64,000 bases of DNA. It comes from Prevotella denticola (GTDB lineage Bacteria > Bacteroidota > Bacteroidia > Bacteroidales > Bacteroidaceae). This document shows, piece after piece, positions 17,436-27,361 of this stretch. The stretch is taken from positions 1,302,501 to 1,366,500 of the forward strand of contig NZ_UGTM01000001.1 in NCBI RefSeq assembly GCF_900454835.1. The letters are read 5' to 3'. Within the stretch, counting starts at the first letter, position 1. The number at the start of each line of letters is the position of its first letter. A program made the translations under genes and the position numbers. The notes under the pieces were generated by a model. It saw nothing but the letters and a program-made list of their open reading frames with translations, did no database searches and was not told the origin of the DNA.

Positions 17436-18755
17436 ATGATGAAAGTAATGAAATTCGGAGGCACATCCGTCGGCTCGCCGGAGCGGATGAAAGACGTAGC
17501 CTCACTGATAACAAGGTCTGGAGAACCCACATTCATCGTGCTCTCCGCAATGAGTGGAACGACAAACACACTGATAGAGATTTCCGACTACCTCTATCGG
17601 AAGAATCCCGAAGGTGCCAACGAACTGATCAACACCCTTGAACAGAAGTACCTCGGACACATCGAAGAGCTGTATTCCACAAAAGAATACAAACTGAAGA
17701 CACGTGAGTTCCTCGGCGAAGAATTCAACTATCTGCGTTCTTTCACAAAGGACCTGTTCACCTCGTTCGAGGAAAAAAGCATCGTGGCACAAGGCGAAAT
17801 TCTGTCTACCAACATGGTAGTGAACTACCTTCAGGAGCAAGGCATCAAAGCCACATTGCTACCGGCACTCGACTTCATGCGCACGGACAAGAACGCCGAG
17901 CCCGACGGTCAGTACATCAAAGATCACCTGACCGCCATCATGAAAGAGAATGAGGGCTATCAGATCTATATCACACAGGGCTTCATCTGCCGCAATGCCT
18001 ACGGCGAAGTGGACAATCTGCAGCGGGGCGGATCGGACTATACGGCATCGCTTGTCGGGGCTGCCATCAATGCCGAAGAAATCCAGATCTGGACAGACAT
18101 CGACGGAATGCACAACAACGACCCGCGCGTGGTAGAGAAGACCGAAGCCGTGCGCCAGCTGAACTTTGAGGAAGCTTCTGAGCTGGCTTACTTCGGGGCA
18201 AAGATTCTCCACCCCACCTGCGTGCAGCCGGCAAAATACGCCGGCATCCCGGTCCGGCTGAAGAACACGATGGATCCGGACGCTGAAGGGACCATCATCA
18301 ACAACACCCTCGTGAAGGGCAAAATCAAGGCGGTCGCCGCCAAAGACAACATCACGGCCATCAAGATAAAGTCGAGCCGTATGCTCGGTGCATCCGGCTT
18401 CCTGCGCAAGGTATTCGAGATCTTCGAAAGCTACCAGACCCCCATTGACATGATTGCGACCAGTGAGGTGGGCGTGTCGATGACCATCGAAAACGACAGC
18501 CATCTGGCGGAGATTGTCGACGAACTGAAGAAGTACGGCACTGTCACCGTCGATGCAGAGATGTGCATCGTCTGCGTTGTCGGCGACCTCGACTGGAGCA
18601 ATGTCGGCTTCGAGACACTGGCAACGGATGCCATGAAGGACATTCCGGTCCGCATGATCAGCTTTGGAGGCAGCAACTACAACATCTCCTTCCTGATCAG
18701 GGAGACCGACAAACAGCGCGCACTGCAGTCGCTGTCGGATGTCCTATTCAAGTAA
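17436..18755 (+). CDS. lysC: Aspartokinase, monofunctional with ACT domains
   Basis: The enzyme phosphorylates aspartate, the first step to lysine/diaminopimelate, threonine and methionine. The 439-residue product starts MMKVMKFGGTSVGS with the KFGGTS substrate motif. Residues to about 290 form the amino-acid-kinase domain, including LQRGGSDYTASLVGAAI and WTDIDGMHNNDPR. The C-terminal part contains tandem ACT regions with SEVGVSMTIE and ISFGGSNYNISFLI, which usually give lysine or threonine feedback control. It is not fused to homoserine dehydrogenase. It is followed 142 bp later by lysA, so both ends of the DAP/lysine branch are encoded together. Confidence 0.95.
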   Translation: MMKVMKFGGTSVGSPERMKDVASLITRSGEPTFIVLSAMSGTTNTLIEISDYLYRKNPEGANELINTLEQKYLGHIEELYSTKEYKLKTREFLGEEFNYLRSFTKDLFTSFEEKSIVAQGEILSTNMVVNYLQEQGIKATLLPALDFMRTDKNAEPDGQYIKDHLTAIMKENEGYQIYITQGFICRNAYGEVDNLQRGGSDYTASLVGAAINAEEIQIWTDIDGMHNNDPRVVEKTEAVRQLNFEEASELAYFGAKILHPTCVQPAKYAGIPVRLKNTMDPDAEGTIINNTLVKGKIKAVAAKDNITAIKIKSSRMLGASGFLRKVFEIFESYQTPIDMIATSEVGVSMTIENDSHLAEIVDELKKYGTVTVDAEMCIVCVVGDLDWSNVGFETLATDAMKDIPVRMISFGGSNYNISFLIRETDKQRALQSLSDVLFK

Positions 18756-18897
18756 TAGAACCGGCAGCAGACCGACTTACAGGACACCCGTTCCGGAAGC
18801 GGACGCACGGCTTGAGGCCCGCCACCAGATGACTTTACAGCCCTATGTTCCACACGTCCTTACGGATAGCCGCATAATAGGATAACGCCACTATACG

Positions 18898-20070
18898 ATG
18901 CAAATCAGACAGATGACCAACAGATTTCCGACAGACAAGTTCAAGCATATCGATACCCCTTTCTACTATTACGACTGCAACCTCCTTCGGGAGACTCTGC
19001 AGGCGATCCATGAAGAAGTGAGGACACACGCAGACTTTATCGTTCACTATGCTGTCAAGGCCAATGCCAACGCAAAGGTGCTGAAGATAATCAGCCAGGC
19101 AGGAATGGGGGCCGACTGTGTGAGCGGAGGCGAGATACGACGCTGTCTGGACAGTGGCTTCCCTGCGGGCAGCATTGTCTATGCCGGCGTGGGGAAGGCA
19201 GACTGGGAAATCAATCTCGGGCTCGACCACGACATCTTCTGCTTCAATGTGGAGAGCGTCGCCGAGCTGGAGGTCATCAACAGTCTGGCTGCGAGGAAAG
19301 GGAAAGTGGCGAACGTATGTTTCCGCATCAACCCGGATGTAGGAGCGCATACACATAAGATGATCACAACCGGACTGGCAGAGAACAAGTTCGGAATCGC
19401 CATGCAGGACATGGTGCCGGCCATCCGGGAGGCGGAAAGGATGGCGAACATCCGCTTTATCGGGCTGCACTTCCACATCGGTTCACAGATTCTCGACATG
19501 ACGGACTACCGCCACCTGTGCAGCCGGATCAACGAAATACAAGACGGTCTGGAGGAGCAGGATATAAGGGCGGAGAACATCAATGTAGGCGGCGGACTGG
19601 GTATCGACTACACACAGCCGGACAGCAAAGCAGTACCCGAGTTCAAGGCTTACTTCTACACCTTTGCCCGCTATCTGAAACTGCGGGAGGGACAGAAGCT
19701 CCACTTTGAGCTGGGACGTGCCGTCGTCGGACAGATGGGAAGCCTCATTACCCGTACGCTCTACGTAAAACAGGGAATGGCAAAGCAGTTCGCCATCGTG
19801 GACGCCGGCATGACCGACCTCATCCGTCCCGCCCTCTACCATGCCAGACATGAGATAGAAAATCTGTCGAGCGATGGACCGGAACAGATCTATGATGTTG
19901 TGGGTCCCATCTGCGAGTCAAGTGACGTTTTCGCCAAGGACATCCCGCTGAATACCGTCCACCGGGGCAACCTGATTGCACTTCGGTCGGCCGGGGCATA
20001 CGGCGAAATCATGGCTTCGCAATACAACTGCCGCCGGCAGCCTGTCGGCTACCTGTCTGACGAGCTTTAA
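18898..20070 (+). CDS. lysA: Diaminopimelate decarboxylase
   Basis: This PLP enzyme converts meso-diaminopimelate to lysine. The PLP lysine lies in HYAVKANANAK (Lys54 from the first Met). GGGLGIDY, ELGRAVVG and the CESSDVFAKD segment carrying the catalytic Cys of the neighbouring subunit are all present. Length (390 aa) is on the short side but normal for Bacteroidota. Two starts are possible: 18898 or the Met five codons later (18913, MTNRFPTDKF), which agrees better with relatives that begin close to the F-P-x-D-K-F motif. It sits between lysC and a glycosyltransferase gene, with only 21 bp to the latter. Confidence 0.93.
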   Translation: MQIRQMTNRFPTDKFKHIDTPFYYYDCNLLRETLQAIHEEVRTHADFIVHYAVKANANAKVLKIISQAGMGADCVSGGEIRRCLDSGFPAGSIVYAGVGKADWEINLGLDHDIFCFNVESVAELEVINSLAARKGKVANVCFRINPDVGAHTHKMITTGLAENKFGIAMQDMVPAIREAERMANIRFIGLHFHIGSQILDMTDYRHLCSRINEIQDGLEEQDIRAENINVGGGLGIDYTQPDSKAVPEFKAYFYTFARYLKLREGQKLHFELGRAVVGQMGSLITRTLYVKQGMAKQFAIVDAGMTDLIRPALYHARHEIENLSSDGPEQIYDVVGPICESSDVFAKDIPLNTVHRGNLIALRSAGAYGEIMASQYNCRRQPVGYLSDEL

Positions 20071-20091
20071 CAAAAACAATGCAACAAGTAA

Positions 20092-21306
20092 ATGTTCACC
20101 TTTGATCATACAACCCTCCTCTTCTCGGCTGTGCTGTTGGCCGTGGCACTGCTGACGACCCTGTGCAATCCTTTCTTCCGCAGAGTGAGGATATCAGAAC
20201 ACCGGCCTGCAACGCCCGAGGCTGATGGAGAAGACACAACGGAGAGAACAGACGAAGGAGGGAAAGCTGTCGGAAGTTCGGCTATCCCTATGCTTCCGGC
20301 CGTCTCCATCATCTTCACGCCGCATGACAATGCGGAGGAGCTTTCGAAAAATCTCCCATGCTATCTGGACCAGTACTACCCGACTGATTTCCAAGTAATT
20401 GTCGTCGCTCCGCAGAACGACCATGAGACAAGTGATGTGCTGAAACGCTTCGCAGGTAACAAAAGACTCTACACGACCTTCATTCCCGAGTCATCTCGCT
20501 ACATGAGCAGGAAGAAACTCGCCATCACACTTGGCGTGAAGGCAGCGAAACACGACTGGGTGATGATGGCAGACATCTGCTGCCGCCCGCAGAGCGAGGA
20601 CTGGCTGCGGACGATAGCCGGCAACTGCACCGCCGGAAAGGAGCTTGTGGTAGGTTATACCCGGTACGAGGATAAGACACCAGGCTACCGCCGGTTCGAG
20701 CGATATTACCAGGCACGCTACTTCATGCGCGAGTACCAGCACGGCAAGGCTTATGCCTGCCCTTTCAACGCCCTGCTCTTCCGCAAGAGCGTCTTCCTGG
20801 ACGAAGAAGGATTCCGGGGAAACCTCAAGTACCTGCGCGGCGAGTTCGATTTCATGGTGAACAAATACGCCCGGGACAGCAATCTCGCACTGGAGAATGC
20901 TCCCGGGGGAACGCTCATCGAGGAAATGCCGACAGAGAAGACCTGGATGGGCCGGCACCTCTTCTATATGGAGAACCGCCAGCACATGGAACATACTTTG
21001 CGGCATCGCTTCCTCCCATGGCTGGATCAGACGGCACTGCACGGCAACTACCTGCTACAGTGTACAGCCCTCGTTGCAGGCTTACTGTCTGGCTTCTGGA
21101 CCGTTGCAGCCGCTGCCGGACTGGCACTTGTACTGACCCTTGTGCTCCGTATCCTCATCGGCAGGAAGGCACTGAGGCGGTTCGGCATGGACCTGCCGGC
21201 CTGGAAGGTCATTACCTATGAGATTGCAATCGCATGGCATCACCTTGGGTACAAGGTCAGATACCATCGTGCCAACAAGTACGACTTTATTTCTCACAAA
21301 CTCTAA
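20092..21306 (+). CDS. Membrane-bound family 2 glycosyltransferase
   Basis: The 404-residue protein has an N-terminal membrane helix (about 8-25), a low-complexity acidic linker, a GT-A fold domain (about 68-290) and two C-terminal helices (about 320-350). The GT2 pattern is visible: VSIIFTPHDNAEEL, the Asp of MMADICCRP, and an acceptor-side EFDFMVNKY and KTWMGRHLF replacing the usual QxxRW. It probably transfers a sugar from a nucleotide donor on the cytoplasmic face; the acceptor is unknown. Its stop codon is immediately followed by the start of the next gene (0 bp gap), so the two products probably work together. Confidence 0.85.
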   Translation: MFTFDHTTLLFSAVLLAVALLTTLCNPFFRRVRISEHRPATPEADGEDTTERTDEGGKAVGSSAIPMLPAVSIIFTPHDNAEELSKNLPCYLDQYYPTDFQVIVVAPQNDHETSDVLKRFAGNKRLYTTFIPESSRYMSRKKLAITLGVKAAKHDWVMMADICCRPQSEDWLRTIAGNCTAGKELVVGYTRYEDKTPGYRRFERYYQARYFMREYQHGKAYACPFNALLFRKSVFLDEEGFRGNLKYLRGEFDFMVNKYARDSNLALENAPGGTLIEEMPTEKTWMGRHLFYMENRQHMEHTLRHRFLPWLDQTALHGNYLLQCTALVAGLLSGFWTVAAAAGLALVLTLVLRILIGRKALRRFGMDLPAWKVITYEIAIAWHHLGYKVRYHRANKYDFISHKL

Positions 21307-22464
21307 ATGCGCATCATCCATTACATAGACGGCATAGAAGCCGGCAAACTGCTGTCAGACCATTTCCTGCGACTTGCCACGGCACAGCAGGAATATGCCG
21401 AGGTCAGGATCGTCACGCGCCGGGACGACTTCAAGAGGGTGTCTGATGAATTTCATGCAGACATCGTACACATCCATGCCTGCTGGGATTACAAAGCCGC
21501 AAGATGTGCTGCTCAAGCTGTCGGAAAGGGCTGTCCCGTCATACTGTCGCCCCACTGGGGACTTGACAGGCATACACGCATGGCAGAACGGAAACTCACG
21601 AAGCACATAAAGGCGATTCTCTACCAGAAGAGAATGGTGCAACAGGCTGACGCAATCCTCGTCTCCAGCGAACATGAGAAGAAGGACATTCTCCGGCTGG
21701 GATGGACGGAACGCATCGACGTGGTGGCTGACTGTGTTCTGGACAGGCAGCAGAGTGATGATGCAATGGCACATCAGGCAGTCGACTTCTACCGCAAAGT
21801 CCTCGACACACGCTATCAGCTTGCCATGACGGCCATGGAGAAAGATGCCATACCGAGCCTGCTGCATGCCGGATTGGCACAGGAAACGACACACAATCTT
21901 CTGTCCAGTGAACAGTTGCTGAACCTGCGGAGCCTAAATCCCGGACAATGGCAGCGCATCCTGCTCTATGCCGATGACGAAGGAGTCAGAGACATCATCG
22001 GCAACGGCATCAACCGTCTGCAGCTCAATGCACCCGACATCGATACAACGGCCATCCGGCGGTACGCCTTGTCGGCATCCAAGAACACAAATTCTGTAGA
22101 CGCAAAGGAACTGTCCGGCAGCCAGCCACTCATGCGTCAGCGGCTCAACGACAATCTCAACCGGGATGAGATGCTGATCAGACAAATCATCATCATGCTG
22201 GCAAACACACGGCAGGTGGAGCGCAAAGGAAGCTTGACCCTGCGCCAGCTGGCAGACCTCTATACAGCCATCAAGTACAATGACTATGATGAGGACCGTC
22301 TGGCAGAGGTGCTCCGTCATCTGCGCATCTATCGCTACGCACGCCGCATCATCCAGCTCCTCGCTGAGAAGGTGCAGCTGAAAGAGGGATTCATGCCCTT
22401 CCCGCCGCTCAATGACAGACAGACAAGGCGTATCCTAAGAAAGAATTTCACCCAAAGACATTAG
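21307..22464 (+). CDS. Glycosyltransferase family 4-like protein with atypical C-terminal half
   Basis: The 385-residue product begins like a GT-B enzyme: MRIIHYIDGIEAGK, then HADIVHIHACWDYKAAR, PVILSPHWGLDRHTR and DAILVSSEHEKKDI, which is the acceptor-side domain of GT4 enzymes (about 1-145). After about residue 150 the expected donor domain with an EX7E motif is not visible. Instead there is a predicted helical stretch rich in Leu, Gln, Arg and Asp. The protein may be an acceptor-binding partner of the adjacent GT2 enzyme, or a very divergent transferase. It abuts the GT2 gene without a gap and the fbp gene follows 3 bp later. Confidence 0.75.
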   Translation: MRIIHYIDGIEAGKLLSDHFLRLATAQQEYAEVRIVTRRDDFKRVSDEFHADIVHIHACWDYKAARCAAQAVGKGCPVILSPHWGLDRHTRMAERKLTKHIKAILYQKRMVQQADAILVSSEHEKKDILRLGWTERIDVVADCVLDRQQSDDAMAHQAVDFYRKVLDTRYQLAMTAMEKDAIPSLLHAGLAQETTHNLLSSEQLLNLRSLNPGQWQRILLYADDEGVRDIIGNGINRLQLNAPDIDTTAIRRYALSASKNTNSVDAKELSGSQPLMRQRLNDNLNRDEMLIRQIIIMLANTRQVERKGSLTLRQLADLYTAIKYNDYDEDRLAEVLRHLRIYRYARRIIQLLAEKVQLKEGFMPFPPLNDRQTRRILRKNFTQRH

Positions 22465-22467
22465 CAC

Positions 22468-24480
22468 ATGACAAACAAACATTACAATCTGAAGAAAGAC
22501 GAGCGGTATCTGCAGCTGCTGGCAAAATCGTTCCCGAATATTGCCGATGCCACCACGGAGATTATCAACCTTGAGGCCATCGCACACCTCCCGAAGGGCA
22601 CAGAGCACTTCCTTGCCGACATACACGGTGAATACCAGGCCTTCCAACACGTGCTGAAGAATGCCTCTGGAAACATCAAGCGAAAAGTAAACGAGCTCTT
22701 CGGCGACACCCTCCGCAGCACAGAGAAGCGCGAGCTGTGTACTCTGATCTACTATCCGGAACAGAAACTGGAACTCGTCAAACACGAGGAAAAGGACATA
22801 AAGGACTGGTATCACATTACCATCTACCGTCTGGTAGAGGTGTGCCGCGACGTGTCCAGTAAATACACCCGCTCAAAGGTACGCAAATCCTTGCCGGCAG
22901 ATTTCTCCTATATCATACAGGAGCTGCTGCACGAACATTCGGATGACAAGGACAAGACCGACTATGTGAGCGCCATCATCAAGACGATCATCTCTACCGG
23001 ACGTGCCGACGACTTCATTACGGCCATCTGCGAAGTCATACAGCGGCTGGCCATCGACCAGCTGCACATTCTGGGCGATGTCTACGACCGCGGACCAGGC
23101 GCCCACATCGTGATGGACACCTTGCAGAACTACCACACATGGGACATCACCTGGGGGAACCACGACATCCTGTGGATGGGAGCCTGTGCCGGCAACGATG
23201 CCTGCATCTGTAACGTCATCCGCATCGCCCTGCGTTATGCCAACATGGCTACCATCGAAGACGGATACGGCATCAATCTCATCCAGCTGGCCACCTTCGC
23301 CATGGACGTATACGGCAATGACCCCTGTGAAGAGTTTATGCCGAAAGTGTCGAAAGACAACCCGCTTGACGACCGCAACATGACGCTGACCGCACAGATG
23401 CACAAGGCCATCAGCATCATACAGTTCAAGATAGAATCGCAGATGATCAGCCGCCATCCTCTATGGAAAATGGATGACCGCCGCCTACTCCACGCCGTCG
23501 ACTACAAGAAAGGAACCATCGTCGTGGACGGAAAAGAATACAAGATGCGCTCCTGCAACTTCCCGACCATCAACCCTGGGCAGCCCGACCAGCTCACCGA
23601 GGAGGAACAGGCACTCATCGACCGGCTGCACCATTCGTTCACGTCAAGCGAAAAACTGCGCAGCCATATCCAGTCGTTGCTCCGCCACGGCTGTATGTAC
23701 AATATCGTCAACCACAACCTGCTCTATCATGCCTCCATCCCGCTTACAAAAGACGGAAAGCTGAAAGAGGTGGAGATAGCACCCGGGGAGAAGCTGAAAG
23801 GGAAGGAACTGCTCTACCAGACAGGCATGAAGATCCGTTCTGCTTTCCAGTCGAACAACGACCTGCAGACCGAGGAAGAACACCAGGATGCCGTCGACTT
23901 CTTCCTCTATCTATGGTGCGGACCAGACAGTCCCCTCTTCGACAAAGCCAAGATGGCCACCTTCGAACGCTATTTCCTTGCCGAGAAGGAAACCCACAAG
24001 GAAGAGAAAGGCTACTATTTCAGTATGCGCGACAACGAACAGATTGTCGACATGATCATGGACGAATTCCATGTACCGCAACCCAACCGCCACGTCATCA
24101 ACGGCCATGTTCCTGTCCATGTCGTCAAGGGCGAGAACCCTATCAAGGCCAACGGCAAGCTGATGGTCATCGACGGGGGCTTCTCGCAGGCCTATCACAA
24201 GGAAACCGGAATAGCAGGCTACACTCTCGTCTATCATTCCCGCGGCTTCCAGCTCGTCCAGCACGAGCCGTTCACGTCGGCTGAAGATGCCATCAAACGG
24301 GGGACAGACATTGTCTCGACAACCCAGATCGTAGAGATGAACCAGCATCGCCTCCGCGTGGAAGACACTGACAAGGGTATGGAACTGAAGCTCCAGATTG
24401 AAGCGCTCAACGAACTTCTCTATGCCTACCGCTGCGGTTTCCTCACCGAGCACGAGCGGAAGACACCGCCCAAGGCATAA
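22468..24480 (+). CDS. fbp: Class III fructose-1,6-bisphosphatase
   Basis: The enzyme hydrolyses fructose 1,6-bisphosphate in gluconeogenesis. The 670-residue length and the metallophosphatase motifs HILGDVYDRGPGAHIVMDTL (about 192-211) and TWGNHDILWMGACAG (about 229-243) identify the class III family found in Firmicutes and Bacteroidota. FLADIHGEYQAF near residues 50-61 supplies another metal ligand, and NGHVPVHVVKGENPIKANG near 550 is conserved. It is the last gene of the co-oriented set from ftsE and starts 3 bp after the GT4-like gene, so it is probably translationally coupled, although its function seems unrelated. Confidence 0.95.
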   Translation: MTNKHYNLKKDERYLQLLAKSFPNIADATTEIINLEAIAHLPKGTEHFLADIHGEYQAFQHVLKNASGNIKRKVNELFGDTLRSTEKRELCTLIYYPEQKLELVKHEEKDIKDWYHITIYRLVEVCRDVSSKYTRSKVRKSLPADFSYIIQELLHEHSDDKDKTDYVSAIIKTIISTGRADDFITAICEVIQRLAIDQLHILGDVYDRGPGAHIVMDTLQNYHTWDITWGNHDILWMGACAGNDACICNVIRIALRYANMATIEDGYGINLIQLATFAMDVYGNDPCEEFMPKVSKDNPLDDRNMTLTAQMHKAISIIQFKIESQMISRHPLWKMDDRRLLHAVDYKKGTIVVDGKEYKMRSCNFPTINPGQPDQLTEEEQALIDRLHHSFTSSEKLRSHIQSLLRHGCMYNIVNHNLLYHASIPLTKDGKLKEVEIAPGEKLKGKELLYQTGMKIRSAFQSNNDLQTEEEHQDAVDFFLYLWCGPDSPLFDKAKMATFERYFLAEKETHKEEKGYYFSMRDNEQIVDMIMDEFHVPQPNRHVINGHVPVHVVKGENPIKANGKLMVIDGGFSQAYHKETGIAGYTLVYHSRGFQLVQHEPFTSAEDAIKRGTDIVSTTQIVEMNQHRLRVEDTDKGMELKLQIEALNELLYAYRCGFLTEHERKTPPKA

Positions 24481-24495
24481 AAACAGAGCAACAGA

Positions 24496-24590
24496 AAAAC
24501 AGCGTAACAGCAGGGAAAAAGTATGGTAGTAGCCGATTCCACCAAGGAGATGCCGGCATCCATACTTTTTCCCTGCTGTTACGCTGTTTT
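24496..24590. terminator. Perfect 31-bp inverted repeat, bidirectional terminator
   Basis: The arms at 24496-24526 and 24560-24590 are exact reverse complements over 31 bp, starting AAAACAGCG and ending CGCTGTTTT, around a 33-nt loop. The A-rich start and T-rich end suit termination from both sides. It separates fbp (+) from the convergent GH95 gene (-), whose stop lies 156 bp away. Nothing else is seen in 24591-24745. Confidence 0.8.
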
Positions 24591-24745
24591 AGAACCTGCA
24601 CCTTAAATAAATACGCCGGTTCGATAACACACTTCCCCAGACACGGAATCACAATACCGTCTCATGCAGATGCAGTCTGAAAGCAACACAGAACAAGGAA
24701 GACCTGTACAACAGCTATTTGTGTCTGCTTTCTATTCCTATTGTC

Positions 24746-27256
24746 CTACTTGGAAACAAGAATATATACGCCGCCTTTGACCGTCGGGAAACTGATTTCA
24801 TCATTGCCTGTGCATTCATAAGCAAGCGGTTTTCCATCGCCTGCCGTCAACTTGAAATCATCTGCCACACCGGCATACTTCACCACACAGACCGTGCCCG
24901 CATGAGAGACTATCCGTATTTCCTCCGCCCGGGCTTTCACCCAGGTAATGTCGACCGTGAAGTTGCCGACAGCCTTCAGCCCCTTGACAGCACCCTTGGT
25001 CCAGAAGTCCGTCGGCAGAGCAGGGAGAATAACGAGCTTGCCGTTGTAGCTCTGCAGGAGCATTTCGGCAATGCCGGCCGTATAGCCGAAGTTTCCGTCA
25101 ATCTGATAAGGTGCGTGTGCATCCCAGAGATTCTCATAGATTCCGCCCGCCCGCTCGTCCACGTCCGTCGACCAGGTCTGCTGCAAGGCCCGCCGGATAA
25201 GGTTGTGGCAGTGCAGTCCCTCGTGAGCACGGGCATTGAGATTGATTTTATGGCCGAGCGACCAGCCTGTTCCGTGACCGTCTCCACGGGCAAGCAGCGA
25301 TGTACGGGCTGCCCGGAACACGGTCTTGTCGCCGTCTTCACTGATCTGGCTGCAAGGATAGAGCCCCATCAGGTGGGAGATATGGCGGTGCGTCCTGTAC
25401 TCGTCCACACCGACCCTGCCCGGGTTGTCAAACTGTGAAGTGTATTTCCATTCACGCAGATAAGTCTGTCCGTCAGCGGGATTGACCTCCGTATGGCAGC
25501 CGTCATCCAACCTGGCGAAACAACCGGCAAGCGAATCAAGGAACGTCCTTGAGACCATATCGTCACCAAGCACCTTGATGGCCTTGCGTGTACTGTTGAA
25601 CAGATCCCAGACCAGCTGCTGGCTGTGTGCAGTGGCATTCTCCGTCGGTCCGTGCTCCGGCGACCACTCGTCAGGGCACTCGTAGGTGCCGTCCGAGGCC
25701 TTCACCAGTTTTCTGAGCCAGTAGTCGACAGCCGACTTCATGACCGGGAACGCCCGTGTACGCAGGTATTCCCTGTCCATCGTGTACATATAGTGCTGCC
25801 ACAGATGCTGGCAATACCATGCATTGGCAACGGTATAGGTATCGGCAAAGGTGGTGCCGGATCCATAGATGTTATTCTCCGTAGGCAATGTCCATCCTGC
25901 ATCCACATGACCCATGTCTTTTGCAAAGCGGTGCCAGGAAGGTCTCACGCAGGCTTCACGATAAATATAATCAAGGAAAGGACGGTGCAGTTCCGAGAGG
26001 TTGGTCGGCTCTGCAGGCCAGTAATTCATCTGCACATTGATGTTGGCATGGATATCGGCGTGCCAGGCCGGCGTGTTGCTGTTGTTCCAGATTCCCTGCA
26101 GATTGGCAGGAAGAGAGACACCACGGCTGGAGCTGATGAGCAGGTAACGCCCGTAACTGAAGTATAGCTCCTCCAGGAAGAGGTTGTCATGCGGATTGTC
26201 ACGATAGCTGCTGATCAGCTGTGGGGTCGAAATGTCAGCCTTGCTGTCGCCGAGTGTGAGCTGACAACGGTCGAAGAGCGACCTGTAGTCGGCCTTGTGG
26301 GCAGCCAGCAGTGCGGCATATCCCTTTCGCTGTGCGCTGTCGACGGTAGCCGCTGCACGACCGGCAAGACGGCCGGATCCGGCAACATACTCCGGTGCAT
26401 CAGGGTCGAAGTCGGTCAGCCCACGGAGGAAAACCGTCATGCAGTCAGCATTGCTCACCTCGATAAGTCCTCTTGCATTTTTCCTGACCTTACCGCCTTC
26501 GGTCACGACACGTGCAGTACAGCAATAACTTTCAGGCGTGGCAGCGCCACCGTCTTTCTGTCGGGCAATCTGCCCATCGAAGGTAATCGTAGCCTGATTT
26601 ACCTTGTCCACCACATAACGTACATGTCCTCCGTTCTGGTCCATCAGCGCAAGCGTCGTGCTGATTTTCCCTCTCTGCGAGGCTGTGTAACGGATAACGA
26701 TACAGCTGTCAGGATTGCTTGCGAAGTAAGTACGGCGGTACGCCACCCCGTCCATGCAGAACTGCACACCTGCCACGGCATTGTTGATGTCAAGGTAACG
26801 CACATAATCCGTCACCTTCTTCATGCCGTGGCTGCTGATGAAGAGGTTGCCGAAGTTAAGATAACTGCCATAATCAGCCGTGCTGGTCAAGCCACCGAGC
26901 TTACCGCTCCATAGGGTCTTGTCGTTGAACTGCACGTCGTCAACAGCTACCTGTCCCATCAGGGTTGCCCCGAACTGACCGTTACCGATGGGCAGACAGG
27001 AGGTCATCCAGTTTGTTGCTGGCTTTGTGTACCATAGCGTATATTTGTTTTCAGGCCTGAATGCAGCAATGCCTTCAACACGTACCGGCTCGTCAGCAGA
27101 TACAAGATGGGAAACATGACCTCCTTCCCTGCAAACGAACCCTGTCGTTTCAGGACTGTTCTGCCGGACGCAGTCCGCTGGTCTCTCTTCTGCAAGTGCG
27201 CCTGCACTCACTGCAAGAAGCATGGCCGCAAGCCAGATCTTTGTTTTCTCGTTCAT
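24746..27256 (-). CDS. GH95 alpha-L-fucosidase, secreted
   Basis: The enzyme is expected to remove alpha-1,2-linked fucose (or galactose in some members) from mucin, milk or plant glycans. The 836-residue product has a type I signal peptide (about 1-22, ending ALA). Family landmarks are the N-terminal LPIGNGQFGATLMGQV, the (alpha/alpha)6 barrel segment HANINVQMNYWPAEP (near 400; the two Asn match catalytic residues of BbAfcA), SPEHGPTEN (near 530, general acid Glu) and QIDGNFGYTAGIAEMLLQS (near 720, Asp). All catalytic positions look intact. No SusC/SusD pair is adjacent. An additional segment of about 45 residues precedes the first GH95 landmark. The promoter element is at 27354-27361. Confidence 0.93.
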   Translation of the reverse strand: MNEKTKIWLAAMLLAVSAGALAEERPADCVRQNSPETTGFVCREGGHVSHLVSADEPVRVEGIAAFRPENKYTLWYTKPATNWMTSCLPIGNGQFGATLMGQVAVDDVQFNDKTLWSGKLGGLTSTADYGSYLNFGNLFISSHGMKKVTDYVRYLDINNAVAGVQFCMDGVAYRRTYFASNPDSCIVIRYTASQRGKISTTLALMDQNGGHVRYVVDKVNQATITFDGQIARQKDGGAATPESYCCTARVVTEGGKVRKNARGLIEVSNADCMTVFLRGLTDFDPDAPEYVAGSGRLAGRAAATVDSAQRKGYAALLAAHKADYRSLFDRCQLTLGDSKADISTPQLISSYRDNPHDNLFLEELYFSYGRYLLISSSRGVSLPANLQGIWNNSNTPAWHADIHANINVQMNYWPAEPTNLSELHRPFLDYIYREACVRPSWHRFAKDMGHVDAGWTLPTENNIYGSGTTFADTYTVANAWYCQHLWQHYMYTMDREYLRTRAFPVMKSAVDYWLRKLVKASDGTYECPDEWSPEHGPTENATAHSQQLVWDLFNSTRKAIKVLGDDMVSRTFLDSLAGCFARLDDGCHTEVNPADGQTYLREWKYTSQFDNPGRVGVDEYRTHRHISHLMGLYPCSQISEDGDKTVFRAARTSLLARGDGHGTGWSLGHKINLNARAHEGLHCHNLIRRALQQTWSTDVDERAGGIYENLWDAHAPYQIDGNFGYTAGIAEMLLQSYNGKLVILPALPTDFWTKGAVKGLKAVGNFTVDITWVKARAEEIRIVSHAGTVCVVKYAGVADDFKLTAGDGKPLAYECTGNDEISFPTVKGGVYILVSK

Positions 27257-27353
27257 TTATAGATAGACATATCCTATGTATCGGATGGGGCTTACCCGGT
27301 CTTCGGACAGGTTCTTAGTTTTCAATTGAACACAAACTTTTGTTTCTGTGTGA

Positions 27354-27361
27354 CAAAGATA
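27354..27361 (-). promoter_or_regulatory. -7 element TATCTTTG for the GH95 gene
   Basis: The minus strand reads TATCTTTG, matching TAnnTTTG, 97 bp upstream of the GH95 start. Array B lies about 150-280 bp further upstream. Confidence 0.5.
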
